Notes: generated by a model not told the origin, from the sequence alone. DNA of 64,000 bases from Epilithonimonas zeae (GCF_900141765.1 NZ_FSRK01000001.1:1-64000); one strand, 5' to 3'. Shown: positions 36,201-44,556, counted from the first letter of the stretch. Made by a program: numbers and translations.

Positions 36201-39200
36201 CTAATACTTGTTACGATGTTTATGTAAGATCAATTTGCGCCACTGGATTCTCAGACTGGTCTAATCCTGAAAGACTATGCACATCTCCGGATTATTGTGC
36301 GGGAGATCATTTTTATGACTCAGGTGGTCCAAATGGAAATTATAAAGATAATGAGAATTGGACAAAAACCATCTATCCAGCAATTGCAGGAAATAGGGTT
36401 AGAGCGGTCTTTAATGAGTTTGCTTTAGAATCGTGCTGTGACAGATTGATTATTTACAATGGACCTGATAAAAACTCACCTGTATTATTTAACAGCGGAA
36501 GCATGTCGGACTTGCCTGCTGCATTCAGATCTACTCATACTTCAGGTGCATTAACATTTACTTTTACCTCTGATGGAAGTTCTGTAAAATCTGGCTGGGA
36601 CGCAGAGATCTTCTGTGAACCAATCCCTGCATGTGCAGAATATCCAAAATCTATAACATTGCAAACCGCTGCATTGAATAGTCTTAGAGTTAATTGGACA
36701 GACAATTCCAATGCAACACAGTGGGAAATAGAAGCTGTAAAAGACGGGAATAATCCTACAGGCCAAGGAGTGATAGTTTCAACAAAACCTTATACTGTTA
36801 CCGGATTAGATTCCAATAGTATTTATAGAATTTATATCAGGTCTCTATGTTCTGCCGGAACTTCGGAATGGAGTAGTTCTCCCAAGTTTGCAACCTTAGC
36901 AGATTATTGCGGCGGCGATCATTTTTATGATTCTGGAGGATTTTCGGGTGGTTATTCAAATAATTATGAGAGTTATACCAAAACCATCTATCCATCAAAA
37001 AATGGCGATAGGGTAAAAGCTATTTTTGATTTGTTTGATATTAATCAGTACGATCAATTTACAGTTTATAATGGATCTAATGCTTATGGCAGTCAGACTT
37101 TGTACAGCAGTTATGGTAACTTAACTCCGCCGGGAACTTTGGTTTCTACAGATATTTTAACAGGAGCCTTAACATTCTATTTTTATACATCTGGTAATAC
37201 TAATAATAGATCTGGTTGGGATGCAAGAATTGTTTGTGAACCAATGCCAGCGTGTCCCAATGCTCCTGGAGAAATTACATTACAATCTTCCACATTGAAT
37301 ACAATGACCATTAACTGGCCGGAAAATTCCAATGCTACACAGTGGGAAATAGAAGTGGTAAAAGATGGTAATTCTCCGACAGGTGCCGGAACAATTATTT
37401 CGAGCCATCCATATACTATTACAGGTCTTCAAAGTAATACTTGTTATAAAGTTTACATCCGATCCATTTGTTCTGGAGGTAACTCTACTTGGACTGTGTC
37501 TAAGTTGTTCTGTACTCAAGGTGATTATTGTGGTGGTGATCATTTCTATGATTCAGGAGGTGCATTAAGTGGCTATCCTACAACCTACGAATATTTTACC
37601 AAGACGATTTATCCAACAGGAAATGGTAATAGAGTGAAGGCTGTTTTTGAAATGTTTGATATCAATCAATACGATTCATTTACTGTATATAATGGAACTA
37701 ATACATATAGTGATAATGTTCTATATAGTTATAATTATGGTAATTCAGCACCTCCAACTACAATTTCTTCGACAGATATCAACACAGGAGCGTTAACATT
37801 CTATTTTTCAACTTCTGGAAATAATAGCAATAAGGCAGGTTGGGATGCTAAAATTATTTGTGAGCCAATGCCAGCTTGTCCTAATCCTCCAACTTATATT
37901 AATCTTCAGAATTCAGGACTTAATACTTTGACATTTAACTGGACAGATAATTCCAATGCAAACCAATGGGAAGTAGAAGCTGTAAAAGATGGTGATGTCC
38001 CTACCGGAATTGGGACAATCGTTTCTTCTCGTACTTATACCATCTCGGGACTTATTAGAAATACTTGCTACAAAGTTTACATCAGATCTGTATGTGCTGG
38101 TGGAAAATCAGAATGGGGCGTGTCTAAATTAGTTTGTACGCAAGCTGATTATTGTGCGGGAGATCATTTTTATGATTTAGGAGGAAGATTAAGTAATTAT
38201 CCAAATAATGAGTATTTAACTAAAACTATTTATCCGTCAGGGACTGGAAATAGAGTAAAAGCTATTTTCGATTTATTCGATATTCATCAATATGACCAAT
38301 TTATGGTTTACGATGGTCCATATTCATATGGTAACACAATTTTATACAATAGTTATAATAATTCAACTCTGCCAGGAACATTAGTTTCGACAGATCCTTC
38401 TGGTGCGCTGACTTTTGTTTTTAATCCAACTTATTCTAACAATAATCAAAAGGCAGGCTGGGATGCTCAAATAATTTGTGAGCCATTGCCACCTTGTGCA
38501 AGAAAACCAACTTTGATTACGTTGGAACGTTCAACATCAAATTCTTTAAATGTTAATTGGACAGAAAATTCCAATGCAACACAGTGGGAGATAGAAATTG
38601 TTAAGTTCGGGCAAACTCCGACTGGCCAAGGAACTCTAGTTAATGCAAAATCATATTTAATTTCTAATTTATTAGAAGATACCTGTTATGATGTCTATGT
38701 AAGATCAATATGTACTGTTGGTAATTCCGAATGGACAAAATCATCAATAGCTTTCTGTACAACACCAAATTATTGTGGTGATCATTTCTACGATTCTGGT
38801 GGTACAAATGGAAATTATAAAGACAATGAAAATTGGATTAAGACCATCTATCCAATGTCTGCGGGCAAACTTGTAAGTGCAAAGTTTACGCTTTTCAACC
38901 TAGAAAGCTGCTGCGATCGATTGACGATTTATAATGGGCCAGATATATTATCTCCAATTTTGTTTTCTTCTGGGTCAATGCAAAGCCTTCCACAGACATA
39001 TAAGTCCTCACATTATTCTGGAGCTTTGACATTCAGGTTTACTTCAGACTCTAGTTCAACTTATCCTGGTTGGGATGCTTTGATTAATTGTGATGAGAAT
39101 CTTTCTGTAGAATATAGTGATAAGGAAAATATCAAGATTTTCCCTAATCCGGTAACAACAGGAATTCTGAATATCGATTCGCCAGTTGAAATTAAAAAGT

Positions 39201-39358
39201 TTGAAATATTTGATGCGAGTTCAAAAATGATTATTCAGAAAATGATATCTGATAAAAATTTAAAAATTGATATTGCTCATATTGCCTCAGGAAGCTATGT
39301 AATAAGGCTGACAGATCGCAATTCAGAAATTCATACTTTTAAAATCATCAAAAAATAA
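33212..39358 (+). CDS. Giant S8 subtilisin-like protease with six FN3-CUB pairs and a T9SS sorting domain
   Basis: The 2048-residue protein has a signal peptide ending SIFSQ. The S8 domain holds the full triad: Asp128 in GVWDAGSP, His158 in HPHASHVAGT and Ser338 in YDGTSMASPSVAG. A pre-peptidase-like beta domain and an Ig-like segment follow (to about 730). Then six tandem units of about 205 residues each hold a fibronectin type III domain and a CUB domain. The CUB domains start with YCxGDHFYDSGG near residues 827, 1028, 1232, 1440, 1647 and 1854 and carry paired cysteines. From about 1967 a T9SS sorting domain ends the protein (IKIFPNPVTTGILNI, IASGSYVIRL, KIIKK). It should be a surface or secreted adhesive protease. 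The units are similar enough for recombination to change their number. Confidence 0.93.
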   Translation: MKKLNNQFLLICLLFSISIFSQDQQSIRRIQQSTKVDYLKSFSDNQRKKFDLSFNLANSLADHNNWRKIIITDSTYSRLVGVTKDLKPIYYMTENRNAGITSRADRLYSGGSLGISIQGEGMLAGVWDAGSPLLTHELFSNRISLSDNSPYLHPHASHVAGTIIGTDAVQNGNARGMAFKGSANAYDWDNDVAEVANAAANGLLISNHSYGYNPYYYGVEKFGKYDDDSKAFDEIHFNAPYYQMVCAAGNSRIYGVNTGKNGFDLITGHALSKNVITVAAVQEVLNYTNASSVIMSDFSSWGPSDDGRIKPDISAKGVHTFSAVNYANNSYEYYDGTSMASPSVAGTLLLLQQYYNQLNNNYMKASSLKGLMIHSADEAGVAPGPDYKFGWGLINAEKAATIIKNKNLFSKIEESSLANGETKEIILNSDGINPLVVTLAWTDPVGDLPSNTIDDPTPNLVNDLDIILSRDGTEYFPWKLDPSAVNSAATRGVNNLDNVEKIEIDTPVAGTYLLTIKHKGSLVNQSQNYSLIASGIVTKDFWFNTTQNNIKLCKTSTDNITIDFDFHTKNGFSNNVIFSVLNLPNGLSANFSPVSLSAEGNFTLNILGISSLQKGKYNIIVKGQSGTDTFEYPISFIIYDSNVSVPNLLTPTNNNLSVNYNNTEFTWSSDSNSESYLLEISKDSNFSVKESYTVSTNRYSKNLSIGTKYYWRVKGINECGESSFSVVNSFNTYCDPPQYLQLVSAGTSSLTVSWSSNSSSGKWEIESVPAGTTPTGTGNIVTSSPYIITNLIKNTCYDVYVRIVCGDEGSYSPWIKGSNFCTTADYCGGDHFYDSGGAYGNYPPGESLIKAIYPENAGDRVVATFNKFNVESCCSYFTIYDGPNAGGSILFSGTNMQLPYTFRSSHPTGALSFSFYAYGNGGEGWDATISCEPKPACPTVPKNILLTNSQPSLITFSWEDTSNATQWQVEVVPAGSIPTGVGENISQKSFTKSGLSTNTCYDVYVRSICATGFSDWSNPERLCTSPDYCAGDHFYDSGGPNGNYKDNENWTKTIYPAIAGNRVRAVFNEFALESCCDRLIIYNGPDKNSPVLFNSGSMSDLPAAFRSTHTSGALTFTFTSDGSSVKSGWDAEIFCEPIPACAEYPKSITLQTAALNSLRVNWTDNSNATQWEIEAVKDGNNPTGQGVIVSTKPYTVTGLDSNSIYRIYIRSLCSAGTSEWSSSPKFATLADYCGGDHFYDSGGFSGGYSNNYESYTKTIYPSKNGDRVKAIFDLFDINQYDQFTVYNGSNAYGSQTLYSSYGNLTPPGTLVSTDILTGALTFYFYTSGNTNNRSGWDARIVCEPMPACPNAPGEITLQSSTLNTMTINWPENSNATQWEIEVVKDGNSPTGAGTIISSHPYTITGLQSNTCYKVYIRSICSGGNSTWTVSKLFCTQGDYCGGDHFYDSGGALSGYPTTYEYFTKTIYPTGNGNRVKAVFEMFDINQYDSFTVYNGTNTYSDNVLYSYNYGNSAPPTTISSTDINTGALTFYFSTSGNNSNKAGWDAKIICEPMPACPNPPTYINLQNSGLNTLTFNWTDNSNANQWEVEAVKDGDVPTGIGTIVSSRTYTISGLIRNTCYKVYIRSVCAGGKSEWGVSKLVCTQADYCAGDHFYDLGGRLSNYPNNEYLTKTIYPSGTGNRVKAIFDLFDIHQYDQFMVYDGPYSYGNTILYNSYNNSTLPGTLVSTDPSGALTFVFNPTYSNNNQKAGWDAQIICEPLPPCARKPTLITLERSTSNSLNVNWTENSNATQWEIEIVKFGQTPTGQGTLVNAKSYLISNLLEDTCYDVYVRSICTVGNSEWTKSSIAFCTTPNYCGDHFYDSGGTNGNYKDNENWIKTIYPMSAGKLVSAKFTLFNLESCCDRLTIYNGPDILSPILFSSGSMQSLPQTYKSSHYSGALTFRFTSDSSSTYPGWDALINCDENLSVEYSDKENIKIFPNPVTTGILNIDSPVEIKKFEIFDASSKMIIQKMISDKNLKIDIAHIASGSYVIRLTDRNSEIHTFKIIKK

Positions 39359-39363
39359 TTTAT

Positions 39364-39392
39364 AAAAGGGAACTTGCTTGTTCCCTTTTTTA
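39364..39392 (+). terminator. Terminator of the giant subtilisin gene
   Basis: A perfect 10-bp stem (AAAAGGGAAC at 39364-39373 with GTTCCCTTTT at 39380-39389) is followed by T5. Confidence 0.9.
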
Positions 39393-39415
39393 TTTCAAAA
39401 AACTTCAAAATTTAT

Positions 39416-39445
39416 TTTGAAGTTTTAAAATAAATTATAACTTTG
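39416..39445 (+). promoter_or_regulatory. Promoter of the envelope operon (TTTG, 18 bp, TAACTTTG)
   Basis: The -33 TTTG (39416-39419) and the -7 TAACTTTG (39438-39445) are both full matches at the right spacing. The -7 box overlaps the left arm of a palindrome (39440-39455), so a bound regulator would block it. Confidence 0.7.
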
Positions 39446-39455
39446 TAATTCAAAG
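39440..39455. promoter_or_regulatory. Candidate operator, copy 1 (ACTTTGTAATTCAAAG)
   Basis: The inverted repeat CTTTG-N5-CAAAG, in full AACTTTG-N5-CAAAGTT, covers the -7 box of the operon's first gene. A second copy with 15 of 16 identical bases stands at 40953-40968 just after the winged-helix regulator gene. Confidence 0.6.
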
Positions 39456-39463
39456 TTCTTTTT

Positions 39464-40081
39464 ATGGAATCAAAAAATTACCAAGATGAATTAGCGCATA
39501 TCCGTCAGATGATGGAACGCAGTTCAAGATTTATTTCATTGAGCGGTTTGTCCGGTGTTGTCGCAGGAATTGTTGCGTTGCTGGGCTCTATTTATGTTTA
39601 TTTTATTTTCCAGAGAGAGGGAATCGATTACTTTGACGGTGAAAGAAATATCTATACACCAGCTTTGGCTCAAGAACTATTCTTTGTTGCTTTGGTAATT
39701 TTAGTCTTGGCAATTTCCAGTGGTTATATTTTTACAGCCAGAAAGAGTAAAAAGAAAAATCTGAAAGTTTGGGATTCCATTACGAAAAAACTGTTGCTCA
39801 ATTTTGCAATTCCATTAATTGCAGGTGGTTTTTTTTGCGTCGCACTTTGGTATCATCATTATTTTCCTTTAATTGCGCCGTCAATGCTTATCTTTTATGG
39901 ATTAGCTTTGATTAATGCTGAAAGATACACATTAAGCGATGTCAAATATCTTGGGATTTGCGAAGTAGTTTTAGGAATTATAGCTTTATTTTGGCTGGGA
40001 TGGGGATTGGTATTTTGGGCAATAGGATTTGGATTTTTACATATTTTTTATGGGATTTTGATGTATAGAAAATATGATTGA
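39464..40081 (+). CDS. Multi-pass membrane protein, unknown function
   Basis: This 205-residue protein begins with a short cytoplasmic segment (ESKNYQDELAHIRQMMERSS) and then has five or six hydrophobic helices (first near residues 25-48). I do not recognise a named family, but proteins of this kind often precede a small winged-helix regulator in flavobacteria. It is the first gene of a run of eight genes on the same strand. The start is set by the promoter and by the conserved hydrophilic N terminus. Confidence 0.75.
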   Translation: MESKNYQDELAHIRQMMERSSRFISLSGLSGVVAGIVALLGSIYVYFIFQREGIDYFDGERNIYTPALAQELFFVALVILVLAISSGYIFTARKSKKKNLKVWDSITKKLLLNFAIPLIAGGFFCVALWYHHYFPLIAPSMLIFYGLALINAERYTLSDVKYLGICEVVLGIIALFWLGWGLVFWAIGFGFLHIFYGILMYRKYD

Positions 40082-40102
40082 TTCTATTTTATAATAAAAA
40101 TT

Positions 40103-40633
40103 ATGTGGATGTTTTTTTCTCTGATACTATTTTTATTATTAGGATTTATTACTCTTATATTATTATCTATTTATCATTTAACAAGGGAAAAAATATTTAT
40201 AAAACTTTCTGTCGGAATTTGGATTGTGGTTGGCTCATTTGCTATTGTTGCAATTCTTTCTAATTTTTTATATAGCACAAAAATAGATAAGGAGGATTTT
40301 TATGGAACATACATTGTTGATAGAAAATTTTTTAAAGGAAGTAATGCTGACTGGCAATACAATCATTATAGATTCGAAATCACAAAAGATGATGATTTGA
40401 ATCTATATATTACCAATGAAAGCAAAGTATTAAAGATTTATAAAAGAAAAATTCAATTTATAGAAGGAGGAGTAAGTCCACATTTGAAAATCATTAATGA
40501 AAATCCAAATTTCATTTTAGAAACAGAGCCAACACTATATAGAAACTCTCGGGATTTTTATTTAGTTTTTAAAACTAAACCTTATTCGAATATGTTTTTC
40601 AAAAAAGGAGAATGGCAGCCAATTAATAATTAG
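40103..40633 (+). CDS. Small membrane protein with a C-terminal soluble domain, unknown function
   Basis: This 176-residue protein has two N-terminal transmembrane helices (about 1-25 and 35-58) and then a hydrophilic beta-rich domain of about 115 residues starting near DKEDFYGTYIVDRKFF. The phrase 'FYGTYIVDR' resembles the opening of small lipocalin-like beta domains in other Bacteroidetes proteins, but this is weak. It lies 21 bases after the previous gene and 5 bases before the regulator gene, so it is very likely in the operon. The G+C content is lower than that of its neighbours. Confidence 0.65.
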   Translation: MWMFFSLILFLLLGFITLILLSIYHLTREKIFIKLSVGIWIVVGSFAIVAILSNFLYSTKIDKEDFYGTYIVDRKFFKGSNADWQYNHYRFEITKDDDLNLYITNESKVLKIYKRKIQFIEGGVSPHLKIINENPNFILETEPTLYRNSRDFYLVFKTKPYSNMFFKKGEWQPINN

Positions 40634-40638
40634 AAGAA

Positions 40639-40929
40639 ATGTTAAACATTAATCAACTCAACAAAGAATTCGAAAGCCGTGTAAGATTGGGCATTATGTC
40701 CGTTCTTATGGTCAACGACTGGGTTGATTTTACTGAAATGAAAAATTTGCTGAATGCCACCGACGGAAACTTGGCAAGTCATAGTTCCGCTCTCGAAAAA
40801 GCTGAATATATAGAAATCAAAAAAGAATTTGTGGGTAAAAAACCGAGAACATCTTACCGTGTCACACAAAAAGGGAGAGATGCGTTCACAGAACATATTA
40901 ATAATCTGGAAAAATTGTTGGGACGATAA
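40639..40929 (+). CDS. Winged-helix transcriptional regulator (PF13601-like, MarR/PadR-related)
   Basis: This 96-residue protein consists of one winged helix-turn-helix: FESRVRLGIMSVLMVNDWVDF, the recognition helix region TDGNLASHSSALEKAEYIEI and the wing KKPRTSYRVTQKGRDAF. Proteins of this type bind palindromic DNA as dimers. It lies inside the envelope operon, and near-identical palindromes occur at the operon promoter (39440) and directly after this gene (40953). Autoregulation is therefore a plausible inference. No metal-binding or ligand-binding cysteines are present. Confidence 0.88.
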   Translation: MLNINQLNKEFESRVRLGIMSVLMVNDWVDFTEMKNLLNATDGNLASHSSALEKAEYIEIKKEFVGKKPRTSYRVTQKGRDAFTEHINNLEKLLGR

Positions 40930-40952
40930 CTCTCAATTTTTTTTGAAAATTT

Positions 40953-40968
40953 ACTTTGTGATTCAAAG
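40953..40968. promoter_or_regulatory. Candidate operator, copy 2 (ACTTTGTGATTCAAAG)
   Basis: This differs in one base from copy 1 at 39440-39455 and keeps the CTTTG-N5-CAAAG symmetry. It lies 20 bases before the phosphoesterase start. The left arm, TTACTTTG, is close to a -7 box. Confidence 0.6.
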
Positions 40969-40988
40969 AACTTTACAATTAATTAAAA

Positions 40989-41825
40989 ATGAATCGTAGA
41001 AAATTTATAACCAAATCATTACTCGCAACAGCAGGATTATCATTATTCTATAGTTGGCAAATTGAACCGTTTATGTTGGAGTTTGTTCACCAAGATTTAC
41101 CAATCAAAAATCTCCCATCTAATCTTCATAATAAAGTTCTGATGCAGATTTCAGATTTGCACGTCGGTAATCGTTTCGATTGGAATTTCTTGATTGACTC
41201 TTTTAAAAAAGCCAAAACTTACAAACCAGATTTTGTCGTTTACACCGGCGATTTTGTCTGTTGGGAAGATAATGCTGAACAATTTGAACAACTGAAAATC
41301 GTAATGAAAGAAGCCGTTCTTGGAACATTAGGAACAACGGCAATTCTAGGCAATCACGATTACGGTGCAGAATGGAGAGAAGAATATGTTGCAGATGAGG
41401 TTTCAAAAATATTAACTGACTCCAAGATTCAAGTTCTTCGGGATGAGAAAGTGAATTTATCGGGACTTAATATCTATGGTTTCGAAGAATTGTGGGGAAC
41501 CAATTTTCATCCTGAGAAATTAACAAAAACCATTAATCCGGAAGAAGCTAATCTCGTCCTTTGCCACAATCCCGACGTTTGCGATTTGGATGTCTGGAAC
41601 AATTATCAAGGTTGGATTCTCTCTGGACATACACACGGCGGACAGGCGAAACCGCCATTTCTTCCGCCATTAATTTTACCAGTTAAAAACAGAAAATATA
41701 TCTCCGGAATCATCGATTTGGAAGATGGCAGAATGCTTTACATCAATCGTGCTTTGGGACATTCTTATCAGGTCAGATTCAATTGCAGACCGGAAATCAC
41801 ACTTTTCACTTTGAAATCTATTTAA
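40989..41825 (+). CDS. Calcineurin-like metallophosphoesterase, YkuE-like, with Tat-type leader
   Basis: This 278-residue phosphoesterase begins MNRRKFITKSLLATAGLS, which fits a twin-arginine (Tat) leader or anchor. The metal-binding motifs of the family appear in order: ISDLHVGNRF, VYTGDFVCW, LGNHDYG, LVLCHNPD and LSGHTHGGQ. Proteins close to YkuE act on the periplasmic side, some on lipid A precursors or phospholipids, but the substrate here is unknown. It is the fourth gene of the envelope operon and has its own candidate operator upstream. Confidence 0.9.
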   Translation: MNRRKFITKSLLATAGLSLFYSWQIEPFMLEFVHQDLPIKNLPSNLHNKVLMQISDLHVGNRFDWNFLIDSFKKAKTYKPDFVVYTGDFVCWEDNAEQFEQLKIVMKEAVLGTLGTTAILGNHDYGAEWREEYVADEVSKILTDSKIQVLRDEKVNLSGLNIYGFEELWGTNFHPEKLTKTINPEEANLVLCHNPDVCDLDVWNNYQGWILSGHTHGGQAKPPFLPPLILPVKNRKYISGIIDLEDGRMLYINRALGHSYQVRFNCRPEITLFTLKSI

Positions 41826-41843
41826 TATTAAAATCAACACATT

Positions 41844-42140
41844 ATGGAAAATTTTAAAATTCTAAACCTTGGGAAATCCCTTTTCTGGCTCTCATTTATA
41901 TTGGGGAACATTTGTCTTTTTGGTTACATTTTTTCTGGCGATGAAGGTTTTGCAATCGGAGGTTACTTGCTTTTGATTTTTGGAACTATTATTAATCTGC
42001 TCGCATTTTTCGGATTGATGATGTATGGATTAATGAACCCAAATTATAAAAGCGAATCCATCAAATCTGCTATGATTCTACTCATTAATATTCCTTTTGC
42101 TATTCTCTATTTCTTCATCGGAACCTCAATTTTAAAATAA
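41844..42140 (+). CDS. Small three-helix membrane protein, unknown function
   Basis: This 98-residue protein has three predicted transmembrane helices (about 12-30, 38-62 and 73-95) and almost no loops. I do not recognise the family. It is 18 bases after the phosphoesterase gene and 5 bases before the Coq4-like gene, and so in the same operon. Confidence 0.7.
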   Translation: MENFKILNLGKSLFWLSFILGNICLFGYIFSGDEGFAIGGYLLLIFGTIINLLAFFGLMMYGLMNPNYKSESIKSAMILLINIPFAILYFFIGTSILK

Positions 42141-42145
42141 AAATT

Positions 42146-42631
42146 ATGAAAAAAATACGCATTCAATTTTTGCTGTTTGTTTACGACAATACGCAAAAGT
42201 TATATAGAAAATATTTTAAGAAAAAGAAAAGGCAATGGGCGTTTTCCCAACAGCAATTATTGTCTTTTGAAGAAGATACGCTTGGAAGAAAACTTGGCGA
42301 ATTCTATAAAAAGTACGGTTTTACAATGATTCCAAAGATGGAAAATCACGATGTTCATCATTTGCTCACGGATTGTGGAACCAAGTTCGAAGAAGAAATT
42401 GCAATGCAGTTTTTGCTTTTAGGAAACGGCAAAATGAACGCTCATCTCCTTGCGGCAATATTTTTAGGAAGCCTCATTCTTCCAGAATATTTCAGGATTT
42501 ATATGCAGGCTTACAGGAAAGGAAAACGTATGAGACCTTTTTATCATTGGGATTTTGAGGAATTACTTTTTCAGAATTTCGAAAATGTGAAAGATTTTAT
42601 TAACCAAAGAGAAACAGTGGTTTTGTACTGA
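42146..42631 (+). CDS. Coq4-like family protein
   Basis: This 161-residue protein carries the metal-binding signature of Coq4, HDxxHx11E, exactly: His68-Asp69, His72 and Glu84. The surrounding helices, including the GxxxxxG-like LLLGNGKMNAHL and PEYFRIYMQAYRKGKR, also fit the bacterial Coq4-like group. In eukaryotes Coq4 is a scaffold and C1 decarboxylase/hydroxylase factor for ubiquinone. Flavobacteria normally make menaquinone, so a different lipid or quinone role is likely here. No signal peptide; the basic N terminus may lie on the membrane. It sits in an operon of membrane proteins. Confidence 0.82.
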   Translation: MKKIRIQFLLFVYDNTQKLYRKYFKKKKRQWAFSQQQLLSFEEDTLGRKLGEFYKKYGFTMIPKMENHDVHHLLTDCGTKFEEEIAMQFLLLGNGKMNAHLLAAIFLGSLILPEYFRIYMQAYRKGKRMRPFYHWDFEELLFQNFENVKDFINQRETVVLY

Positions 42632-42660
42632 TTTAATTCAAATAATAAAACATCATAATT

Positions 42661-44055
42661 ATGAAAAAACATCATTTGATTTTCATCACAGTTTTGGCAG
42701 TTATCATTCTCTTTTACAAAGAATATATTGCGCTCAATCTAGGAATTTTCGGGATTTTTCTAAGTATCTTAACTTACATTCAAACTAAACCAGAATTCAA
42801 AAGACGAACTTTTCTAACTCTTTTTGTAACCTCCATTTTTTCATCATTAGCTTTTGCTTGGTTTGGCGATGCTATTTCGTTTGCTGCAGTTTTTGTGTCA
42901 TTATTTTTATTGAGGTTCAAAGGAACTTATCCGAAACTAAAACCATTTCTATATATTGAAGTTCTATTGTTGAATCTCTTCACATTCTTGGGAAGAGTTT
43001 TCAACATAGAGCAATGGTACGAAAAGCCGAAAGAAGGCAAAAGCTTTGGGAAAAAACTTATCACTTTTATTTTGATTCCTGCATTTTTTGTGACCATTTT
43101 CTTTTTTATTTATGCTTTTGGAAGCGACCATTTTGCGAATCTGTTCAGAGATTCCGAACTAGAGTTTCAACCCTTGACTTTTATAGTTTTAGCAATTATC
43201 GGATTTTACATTGGTTTTATTTTCTGGAATTTCGGAGTGGAAAGATTCATCTTCAAACAAAACAGATTCTTGAATGACAATTTTTCTGGCTTAGTCAAAA
43301 TTCAAAGACCCACATTTTCTTTCCTCGATATCGATTCCGAAAGAACGAGCGGATTGATTTCCTTTTCTGCGCTTAACGTTCTGCTTTTGATTTTCATTGC
43401 GACTTACAATTATGAACAGTTTTTCGAAGCTACAAAGTCTGCTGACGGATTGAGTGCTGAAACACACGAACGTGTTAATGCTGTGATAATGTCTATTATA
43501 ATGGCAATTCTCGTGATTTTATTTTATTTCAAAAAAGGATTTAATTTCGATGACAAAGCAAAATCACTTAAGATTTCTGCAAAAGTATGGATAGTTCTTA
43601 ATGCGGTTTTGGTAATCTCGGCTTCTCTTAAAAATTCAGAATATATCATCAATTATGGTTTGACTTACAAACGTTTGGGCGTTTATGCTTTTTTGGCGAT
43701 GGCTTTGATAGGATTGATTTTCACATTCATCAAAATCCAGAAAAAGAAGACCAATGCTTTCCTTTTTAACAAAATGTTTTGGGCTTGTTATGGCTTGATT
43801 TTGGTTTGCAGTTACGTCAATTGGGGGTGGATTATCACGTCCAACAATATCAAAAGAAAGGATTTTGCGGAAAACTATCACTTGGTTTCCATCAATTATA
43901 ACGAACAAATTTTGTTGGATTATGCCGAGAAAACCAAAAACTCCGAAATGAAAAATCAACTTAAGGAAAGAATAGAATCTTATCAAAAAGAAACATTTCT
44001 CTCAAAAATTTTATATTATGAAACAATTAATATCAAAAAACCTAAAAGTAAATAG
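42661..44055 (+). CDS. DUF4173/DUF4153-like multi-pass membrane protein
   Basis: This 464-residue protein has about ten to twelve transmembrane helices and a hydrophilic C-terminal tail. The segment RTSGLISFSALNVLLLIFIA and the following helices match my memory of the DUF4173 (DUF4153-related) membrane domain. Function is not known; in many bacteria it stands next to a small winged-helix regulator, as it does in this operon. Its last 38 bases overlap the next gene, which suggests coupled translation. Confidence 0.8.
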   Translation: MKKHHLIFITVLAVIILFYKEYIALNLGIFGIFLSILTYIQTKPEFKRRTFLTLFVTSIFSSLAFAWFGDAISFAAVFVSLFLLRFKGTYPKLKPFLYIEVLLLNLFTFLGRVFNIEQWYEKPKEGKSFGKKLITFILIPAFFVTIFFFIYAFGSDHFANLFRDSELEFQPLTFIVLAIIGFYIGFIFWNFGVERFIFKQNRFLNDNFSGLVKIQRPTFSFLDIDSERTSGLISFSALNVLLLIFIATYNYEQFFEATKSADGLSAETHERVNAVIMSIIMAILVILFYFKKGFNFDDKAKSLKISAKVWIVLNAVLVISASLKNSEYIINYGLTYKRLGVYAFLAMALIGLIFTFIKIQKKKTNAFLFNKMFWACYGLILVCSYVNWGWIITSNNIKRKDFAENYHLVSINYNEQILLDYAEKTKNSEMKNQLKERIESYQKETFLSKILYYETINIKKPKSK

Positions 44056-44515
44056 TTTAAAATATTTGGCATTAATTCCACTGTTTTTGATTGCCTGTAA
44101 AAAAGAACCGGAAATCAAAGAACAAAAAGTAGATACTGTTACCACTATTGAAAAACCAGTTGATTCACTTTCGACCATTTTGAAAACGGAAAAAGAATCG
44201 AATCAAAATATCGTCACAGTCGACGCCTCAAAAATGCCAATCCGATTGAATCTCGAAATCAAAAACCCAGATGACCAACTGATTTTAAAATTAGAAAATC
44301 TCAATCAACCAAAAATCAAAGGTTATTTGAAAACCGAAAAACCAATGAATCTGAGATTCAATCAAATCAGAATGCCAGACAATACTTTTGACGGACCATT
44401 CGGACCAACCATTGAATATGACACCAAACAAAAAGGAGAATATTGGCTGATATTAGCTAAAAGCAATATGGCAGAAGGAACGCCGGTTGGTAAGTTTTTT
44501 GTCAAAATTGAATAA
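44018..44515 (+). CDS. Lipoprotein, unknown function
   Basis: This 165-residue protein has a somewhat long N terminus and then a lipoprotein signal (YLALIPLFLIACKK). The mature part is hydrophilic, first low in complexity and then a compact beta domain (about 70-165) ending GEYWLILAKSNMAEGTPVGKFFVKIE. I do not recognise the family. Its start lies 38 bases inside the DUF4173 gene. It is the last gene of the operon and is followed by a terminator. Confidence 0.75.
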   Translation: MKQLISKNLKVNSLKYLALIPLFLIACKKEPEIKEQKVDTVTTIEKPVDSLSTILKTEKESNQNIVTVDASKMPIRLNLEIKNPDDQLILKLENLNQPKIKGYLKTEKPMNLRFNQIRMPDNTFDGPFGPTIEYDTKQKGEYWLILAKSNMAEGTPVGKFFVKIE

Positions 44516-44520
44516 AATAA

Positions 44521-44549
44521 AAAAGAATCTCAATCGAGATTCTTTTTTC
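44521..44549 (+). terminator. Terminator of the envelope operon
   Basis: A perfect 11-bp stem (AAAAGAATCTC at 44521-44531 with GAGATTCTTTT at 44536-44546) has a 4-base loop and ends in T6. Confidence 0.9.
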
Positions 44550-44556
44550 GTTTAAT

